DNA of 64,000 nt, taken from NCBI RefSeq assembly GCF_905475395.1, contig NC_058338.1:2109001-2173000 (forward strand). Reading direction: 5' to 3'. How positions within the stretch are numbered: the first letter of the stretch is position 1; every line of letters starts with the position of its first letter. Origin of the DNA: Chrysoperla carnea. Taxonomy: Eukaryota; Arthropoda; Insecta; Neuroptera; Chrysopidae. Positions 58,601 to 64,000 of this stretch are shown piece after piece. The notes beneath the pieces were generated by a model. The model did not search any database, was not told the origin of the DNA, and saw nothing but the letters and a program-made list of their open reading frames with translations. The translations under genes and the position numbers were made by a program.

Positions 58601-59428
58601 AGAAGAATTATGTTGTATGATCTATGATCTATGATCTATAATGTATGATGTATGATGGCAGTCAGTCTTCAATGATACTGATTCATGCTTATTATTTTAA
58701 AAATAAAATATTATTCAGTTACAATTTTTAAATTCCAATGTAGTTTATCAACCAATCTTTTTCTTTTACCGTTTCTCCGTCAATCGATTTATCTTAGAGC
58801 TTTGGGAGTACTACTGAAGATATGGCAGTAATGAAAATTCAATATGGCGACCAACATCGAATAGCTATTAAAGAGATCTGTTAACTTCTAAATACGTGGA
58901 TTGATTTTGGATTTCTTTCATCCAAGCGATTCATCTCGTCAAGACCTTTTCTGTCAGTACACAGTACATTTTTGTGAAAATTAAAGTTAATTGGAAAGCA
59001 GCATGCATTAATTTTAGTTCCCGTGGTAAATTTATCAGTTTTTGTACTGAATAAAACATAAAACCTCTTCTACCGATTTCGCTAGGATTTTTTGGAGCCT
59101 CTTGCGGGGTAAAATTTTGAATTATTTCATTTTAAAATTGTAATGATTGAGCTTCAAAAAAAGTTTTCATCATGAAGAAAATTTATCACAGATTCTATTT
59201 ATGCCAACAAAACATTCCCTTACGGCGCTTTCCAAAAAGAAAATATAAAAAGTTGTCAAATTGACGTATAAATTTTATCTTTTACGATATTTTTAAAGGA
59301 ATAAAAAAACATTTACGTGATACAAATATTTATTCATAAAATTAATTTGATACATAACTTTCAATGAATATAAATTAGTTGCTAACTAATTGATTAGCCA
59401 TGTGACGGCGCCGAACTACTTTAAACTA
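55650..59428. other. Intergenic DNA with scattered repeats
   Basis: No convincing gene. Two related blocks at about 57000-57090 and 58265-58360 share CCGTCTTTAAACTAYTGG and CACTTTTYMCRYRKGG-type text, a dispersed pair. 57600-57640 contains AGGTCGAATCCCGATGCAG, reminiscent of a pol III B box but without a clear A box. A short ATGATCT/ATGATGT microsatellite is at about 58616-58660. Confidence 0.45.
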
Positions 59429-61111
59429 TTACAAATGTTTGATTACAAATTTCACATAATTTTTTTCGTTCGCATGCATTTTTTGATGATGAATTAAATT
59501 ACTTTTCCAAGCAAATGTTTTACAACAAATTTCACATGTCAGCGGTTTTTCTCCGGTATGTGTTCGTTTATGTTCGTTTAAACAATGTTTTTGTGTATAT
59601 GTTTTCTCACAAAATTCACAAGAAAAACGTGTTTCTTCATTATGAATACGTGTATGACTGAGTAACGTTTGTCGAAAACTAAACGATTTATTACAGACAT
59701 CACATGAAAACGGTTTTTCACCGGTATGTGTTCGTTTATGTTCGATTAAAGTCTGTTTTGTCGCTAATGTTTTGTTACAAATTTCACAAGTTAATGGTTT
59801 TTCTTCGTCATGAAGAAGTTTATGTTGAATTAAATTATGTTCCGTAACAAATTGTTTATCACAAATTTCACATGGAAACCGTTTTTCTTCATCATGAATT
59901 GATTTATGTTGGATTAAATTATGTTCCATAGCAAATTTTATGTTACAAACATCACAAGAGAAAATTTTTTTTTCTTCACTATGAGTTAGCTTATGTCGAA
60001 TTAAATTGAAGTGATGAGCAAATTTCTCATCACACACGTCACATGAAAATGATTTTTCTCCATTATGAATGAATTTATGTTGAATTAAATCATTTTTTGT
60101 AGTAAATTTTTCCTCACACACGTCACAAGTTAAAGGTTCGTCTACACTATGCGTTTGTTTATGTTCTTTTAACAATTCTACCGAGTTAAATATTTTTGTA
60201 CAAAATTCACAAATAAGTAGATTTTCTCGAATATGTGTTTGTTTATGTCGAATTAAATTCGAATTCCATGCAAATTTTGAATTACATTGGTCACACGAAT
60301 ACAGTTTATTATCTTGAATTGTTGTTTGATTTTCGAACACATTTTCTTCATCATTTTCATCGAAGTCTTCTCGAACGACGGTATGTGTTTCTTTATGTTG
60401 AATTAATTTATTTTTATCATCAAATGTTCGATTACAAATATCACATGCAAATCGTTCTTCCCCGATATGAAGTAGTTTATGTACAGCTAATTGATTTCTT
60501 TGAGGAAATCGTTCATCACAGATTTCACATCGAAATGATTTATCTCGATGTATTTTTTTATGTTTATTTAAATTATATTTCATAGTAAATGTTTTAAAAC
60601 AAATTTCACATGAAAATGGATTTTCCACGGTATGTGTTTGTTTATGTTGTATTAAATGCTGTTGAACAGAGAATGTTCGATCACACACTTCACATTTAAA
60701 ACTTTTCACTCCCGGATGAATTCGTTTATGTCGAATTAAATTAAATTTGGTAGGAAATGTTTTATTACAATGGTCACATGCATAAATTTTATAAATTTTT
60801 TGATTTTCTATAACATTTTCTTCTAATTGTTCATCTTTAATAATAAATTCAGTATTTAATTGTTGTTCCAATTTGATATTTTGATAATTATCGAATATTT
60901 CGATTTTAATTGGGTCATGTTCCGTTTTAATAATGCCTTCATTTAATAATATTGGGGAGTTTTCGTTTTCATTCCATAATTCCTCTTTAATGGTATGTTT
61001 TGTATTGAATTCTTCATTTTCCTCTTCTTTGATATCAAATTCATGCTTTAAATCGTCAAATAAATTATTTGCCATTTTCCTTTTTTGATTGAACAATAGT
61101 GTTTGTCTCAC
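59429..61111 (-). CDS. C2H2 zinc-finger protein, 15 fingers, intronless
   Basis: Single open exon of 560 codons; the second Met (MANNLFDD, 61075) is the more natural start. The N-terminal 110 residues are acidic and packed with PsiKxE motifs (IKEE twice, IKTE, IKIE, IKLE, IKDE), the sumoylation consensus. Fifteen C2H2 fingers follow: five, then a 25-residue acidic break (VVREDFDENDEENVFENQ), then ten to the C-terminus. Many linkers are NEE/DEEK variants of TGEKPF. No ZAD or KRAB. Related in design to the genes at 26-27 kb and 63.8 kb, so probably a local duplication series of nuclear DNA-binding factors with unknown targets. Confidence 0.9.
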   Translation of the reverse strand: MRQTLLFNQKRKMANNLFDDLKHEFDIKEEENEEFNTKHTIKEELWNENENSPILLNEGIIKTEHDPIKIEIFDNYQNIKLEQQLNTEFIIKDEQLEENVIENQKIYKIYACDHCNKTFPTKFNLIRHKRIHPGVKSFKCEVCDRTFSVQQHLIQHKQTHTVENPFSCEICFKTFTMKYNLNKHKKIHRDKSFRCEICDERFPQRNQLAVHKLLHIGEERFACDICNRTFDDKNKLIQHKETHTVVREDFDENDEENVFENQTTIQDNKLYSCDQCNSKFAWNSNLIRHKQTHIRENLLICEFCTKIFNSVELLKEHKQTHSVDEPLTCDVCEEKFTTKNDLIQHKFIHNGEKSFSCDVCDEKFAHHFNLIRHKLTHSEEKKIFSCDVCNIKFAMEHNLIQHKSIHDEEKRFPCEICDKQFVTEHNLIQHKLLHDEEKPLTCEICNKTLATKQTLIEHKRTHTGEKPFSCDVCNKSFSFRQTLLSHTRIHNEETRFSCEFCEKTYTQKHCLNEHKRTHTGEKPLTCEICCKTFAWKSNLIHHQKMHANEKNYVKFVIKHL

Positions 61112-61396
61112 AGATTCAACAATCTACTGATGTGGTTCTGACATCAAAGCTACCATAGAGAATATAAAGGATGCGTTCCGATATACTCTCTGCGAGCACT
61201 GTTCAGAGTTCTCTACTATTGCGGATAAGCCGGGAGTCCGTGACAGTAAAATTGAACTTACACGGATTTCGAAATTTCGCAAATGAATCAATGCTATTAA
61301 ACGACAAATACAATATGGACTAGCTGTGTTAGAATTTATCCTGACAGGAATATTTTTAATCATTTCAGTATTTGGCTCTTTCATAGGAATTTTAAA

Positions 61397-61573
61397 TATG
61401 CGATAAAATGAATGAGAGAGAAGACTGCTAGTTAGTTCCTATGTGACTTTATCTAATGTATATGTTGGCTAGATAATGTTTACATTAAACAAAATCTCTA
61501 TGGATCATATGATTATGACAAGGACACATAGGAACTAACTGGCAGTCTTCTCTCTCATTCATCATATCGCATC
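61397..61573. mobile_element. Short foldback MITE
   Basis: About 47-bp inverted arms (ATGAATGAGAGAGAAGACTG ... TTAGTTCCTATGTG at 61397-61444, mirrored at 61526-61573) with an ~80-bp loop, upstream of the 15-finger gene. Confidence 0.8.
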
Positions 61574-61799
61574 CACATCCAGTCTAGCGTTCGCATCTAT
61601 ATGGATTAGTTACTAGTATTTCTAAGTAAGTATATATAGCGTTTTATAAAGGAATGTTTCAAAATTAACGCAAGAAATTTGAATCAGACGTTAATCTTGG
61701 GGCATCCTTTATTTTTATTATTATTATTTTATAAAAGTAATAGAATTTTACTTATTTTGTATAAAAACTTTAATAAGAAGAATCTTTATTAATTTATTT

Positions 61800-62165
61800 T
61801 ATGAAAATTTAAGACATTTTTTTTTTGTTATAAATAAATAAAAACCGTTATATATTTTAAATTTTGTTTTTATTTTTAAATTTGTAATCCTATTTTTTTT
61901 TTTTTTTTTTTGTTATAAATAAATAAAAATCGTTATATATTTTAAATTTTGTTTTATTTTTTAAATTTGTAATATTATTTTTTCTTTCAGAACAAAATTA
62001 TCAATTAATTAATTATTTAGTAAAGGTAAGTATTAAGTTAATTATATGATTATAATAAATAAATAATTATATTAATAACAAAGACAGATTAGCTGTGTGG
62101 TTAGTGCTCTTGCATAAAAGTCGAAAGGATGCTGGTTCGTATCCTGGTAGGGTTAACATTTTTTT

Positions 62166-62203
<38 letters not shown>

Positions 62204-62455
62204 TAAATAAATAAAAATTGTTATATATTTTAAATTTTGTTTTATTTTTTAAATTTACAATCCTATTTTTTCTTTCAGAACAAAATTATCAATTAATTAA
62301 TTATTTAGTAAAGGTAAGTAAGTATTAAGTTAATTATATGATTATAATAAATAAATAATTATGTTAATTAATAAGACAGATTGTGTGGTTAGTGCTCTAG
62401 CATTCAAGACGAAAGGATGCTGGTTCGTATCCTGGTAGGGTTAACATTTTTTACT
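61800..62455 (+). repeat. Tandem duplication carrying two tRNA-derived SINE-like units
   Basis: AACAAAATTATCAATTAATT recurs at about 61993 and 62280, a period near 289 bp; a third partial copy of the upstream part is at 61800-61900. Each full unit contains a pol III-type sequence (62090-62157 and 62380-62447) with GTGTGGTTAGTGCTCT (A box region) and GGTTCGTATCC (B box). Copy 1 is followed by a T run of about 40 (62164-62201). Confidence 0.75.
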
Positions 62456-62562
62456 TTTTCATTAAACGAATTTTTCTTGATGTTAAAAATTTTCCACTTT
62501 TTTTATAGTTTAAATTATTTATATACCCCGCCCAATTGTCATAAAAACGTCAGTTATACATA

Positions 62563-63125
62563 TGTCATAAATCATTATTCTGTCAGGAGGTGGGAATTTA
62601 AATAATCATAAATCAATCATTTAAAATCATGTTCTCTTGTTACAAAATATTAAAAATTATGTAAAAAATGTTAAAATTTGAAATTTTGTAACAGGAGAAT
62701 ATGTCATAGAGTTAATCTTACTCATATTCTCCTATTACAAAATACTAAAATTTTTATTTATAAAATCAAAAAATCGTTCGTTAAGACTAAAATTTCATTC
62801 TTTGTAATAGGAGAACATGTCATATAGTTAATATCAATCATATTCTCCTATTACAAAATATTAAAATTTTTATTTATAAAATCAAAAATCGTTCGTTAAG
62901 AGTAAAATTTGATTCTTTGTAATAGGAGAACATGTCATATAGTTAATATCAATCATATTCTCCTATTACAAAATATTAAAAAAATACTTATTTTTTAAGA
63001 TTTTGTAATAGGAGAATATGTTGCTTCACAAAAAAAAAAATAATTATGTCATAAATCACTTTCCTATATATGTCATAAATCATTCTTTTATCAGGGGGTG
63101 GGAATTAAAATAATGATTTATAGCT
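62563..63125 (+). repeat. ~120-bp palindromic tandem repeat between direct repeats
   Basis: Three to four units at 62628-63022, each with ATTCTCCTATTACAAAAT and its complement ATTTTGTAATAGGAGAAT-like arm, plus AAAATCGTTCGTTAAGA. Direct repeats flank the array: GTCATAAATCATT ... GGTGGGAATTTAAATAAT at 62563 and again at 63070. Confidence 0.8.
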
Positions 63126-63194
63126 TTTGGTTCTCATAACAATTATCTAAAAAAATGACATTTTCTCGACACAATAATTTTTTTAATTAAAAAT

Positions 63195-63275
63195 TAAATC
63201 AGATCATGCTAGATACGAACCGAGGTACTCTGGTACCGTGAGAGACTATGCTAACCACTACTCCACCTTTGACAT
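63195..63275 (-). repeat. tRNA-like SINE or tRNA relic, minus strand
   Basis: The reverse complement reads GGAGTAGTGGTTAGCATAGT, CTCTCACGGTACCAGAG and CGGTTCGTATCTAGC: A-box-like and B-box-like segments at tRNA spacing. It does not fold as a convincing functional tRNA by eye. Confidence 0.5.
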
Positions 63276-63824
63276 GATTTAGTTATCAATAATTTAATAT
63301 ATATACATTTTACTCACCTTTGTCAATAAAGTTGTTTTCTTAAACTTAATATTCATTTTTCTTTTACTGAACTTTTTTCATTATACTTATACCCATTATG
63401 TATTTCTTTTTACTTACCTTTTTTTAAAAGCTTACCTATAAATGAATAATTGTAGTAATATTTTGTTAAAAATGTTCTGTTTGATATTCCTGAAATCGAT
63501 GAAAGGGATAAAAGATAAAGGTAGGTATAATATTGAATAATAATAATTAAACCAGAAAAATTTATAAAAACGATATTTTATTTTATATATTTGTACATAT
63601 TTCACCTAAAATAAATATGAATTAATAATAGTTATTTTATACAGCATAAATCATTTTTCGGGATAACGTTTTCCATGATGGATTTGACCTAAGCAATTTC
63701 CTCAGTTGTTGATACGTTTAAAATCATTTGACACTCACATCTATGTAACTTTAATCTCTCTGACTAGATTAAGTTGACTGAATGTTCCTCCAGGTCCTAT
63801 AAACACGTTTCAAAAAAAAATTGT

Positions 63825-64000
63825 TCAAAAATTTTCATCGGATATTTCTTCTTTAATTAAAACATGTTCAATTTTGATAATTTCCTTTGATATTTCTTCT
63901 TTAATTTCTACATGTTCCAATGTAACAGTTTCAGATTTAACATTCAAAGGTTTTTCACGAAAATGAATTCTTTTATGTCTATTTAAACTCTGTTGCTGAT
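63825..64000 (-). CDS. C-terminus of a further C2H2 zinc-finger protein (cut by the edge)
   Basis: The minus strand is open from the window edge to TGA at 63827-63825. The visible end of the protein is QQQSLNRHKRIHFREKP (the second half of a C2H2 finger) followed by an acidic tail with VEIKEEIS, IIKIEHV and LIKEEIS. Three PsiKxE motifs lie within 30 residues, here C-terminal to the fingers rather than N-terminal as in the 59.4-kb gene. The rest lies outside the window. Confidence 0.75.
   Translation of the reverse strand, partial: QQQSLNRHKRIHFREKPLNVKSETVTLEHVEIKEEISKEIIKIEHVLIKEEISDENF

Noticed and set aside
61124-61384. 86-codon minus-strand frame upstream of the 15-finger gene
   Set aside because: No recognisable domain, no splice support, and it overlaps the presumed promoter region.
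62090-62157. Functional tRNA gene
   Set aside because: A- and B-box-like segments are present, but the cloverleaf is not convincing and the sequence is duplicated with its surroundings; SINE-like is the safer call.

Overview
This is AT-rich nuclear DNA from an insect. The genes have short exons with GT-AG introns. Two zinc-finger genes begin with an arthropod-type ZAD domain, and introns and intergenic DNA are crowded with MITEs, LINE tails and SINE-like repeats. The order of insect cannot be fixed from the sequence alone. All exon joins below were worked out by hand from splice sites and reading-frame phase.

Layout. 1-1105 (-): 5' part of a gene whose spliced product carries a BH3-like motif; it runs off the left edge. 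2474-6309 (-): a ZAD/C2H2 gene with a ZSWIM3/FAR1-like N-terminus. 7709-12472 (+): a second ZAD/C2H2 gene, head-to-head with the first, with an integrase-type H2C2 zinc-binding module in the middle. 12.5-16.5 kb: repeat-rich intergenic DNA. 16598-24241 (+): branched-chain aminotransferase. 25991-27076 (-): an intronless C2H2 gene. 27.3-33.8 kb: a 70-bp tandem repeat followed by about 5.9 kb of a 39-bp palindromic satellite, bounded by inverted flanks. 34059-38335 (+): ZPR1. 38690-39934 (-): axonemal dynein light chain 1, tail-to-tail with ZPR1. 41.0-41.35 kb: a Helitron fragment. 42006-53801 (+): PP2A B56 regulatory subunit (gamma/delta type, like Drosophila well-rounded) with two alternative N-terminal exon sets. 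59429-61111 (-): an intronless 15-finger C2H2 gene. 61.4-63.3 kb: SINE-like, tandem and foldback repeats. 63825-64000 (-): C-terminus of another C2H2 gene.

Function. The window mixes conserved housekeeping genes (BCAT, ZPR1, DNAL1, PP2A-B56) with a loose cluster of five C2H2 genes of the lineage-expanded kind. Several of these are rich in PsiKxE (sumoylation-type) motifs. Two have acquired domains that also occur in transposon-related proteins, so this looks like an evolving zinc-finger neighbourhood embedded in mobile DNA. The most notable items are the BH3-like gene, the palindromic satellite and its mirror-image borders, the two chimeric ZAD proteins, the alternative 5' end of the B56 gene, and a one-base frame conflict at the start of ZPR1.
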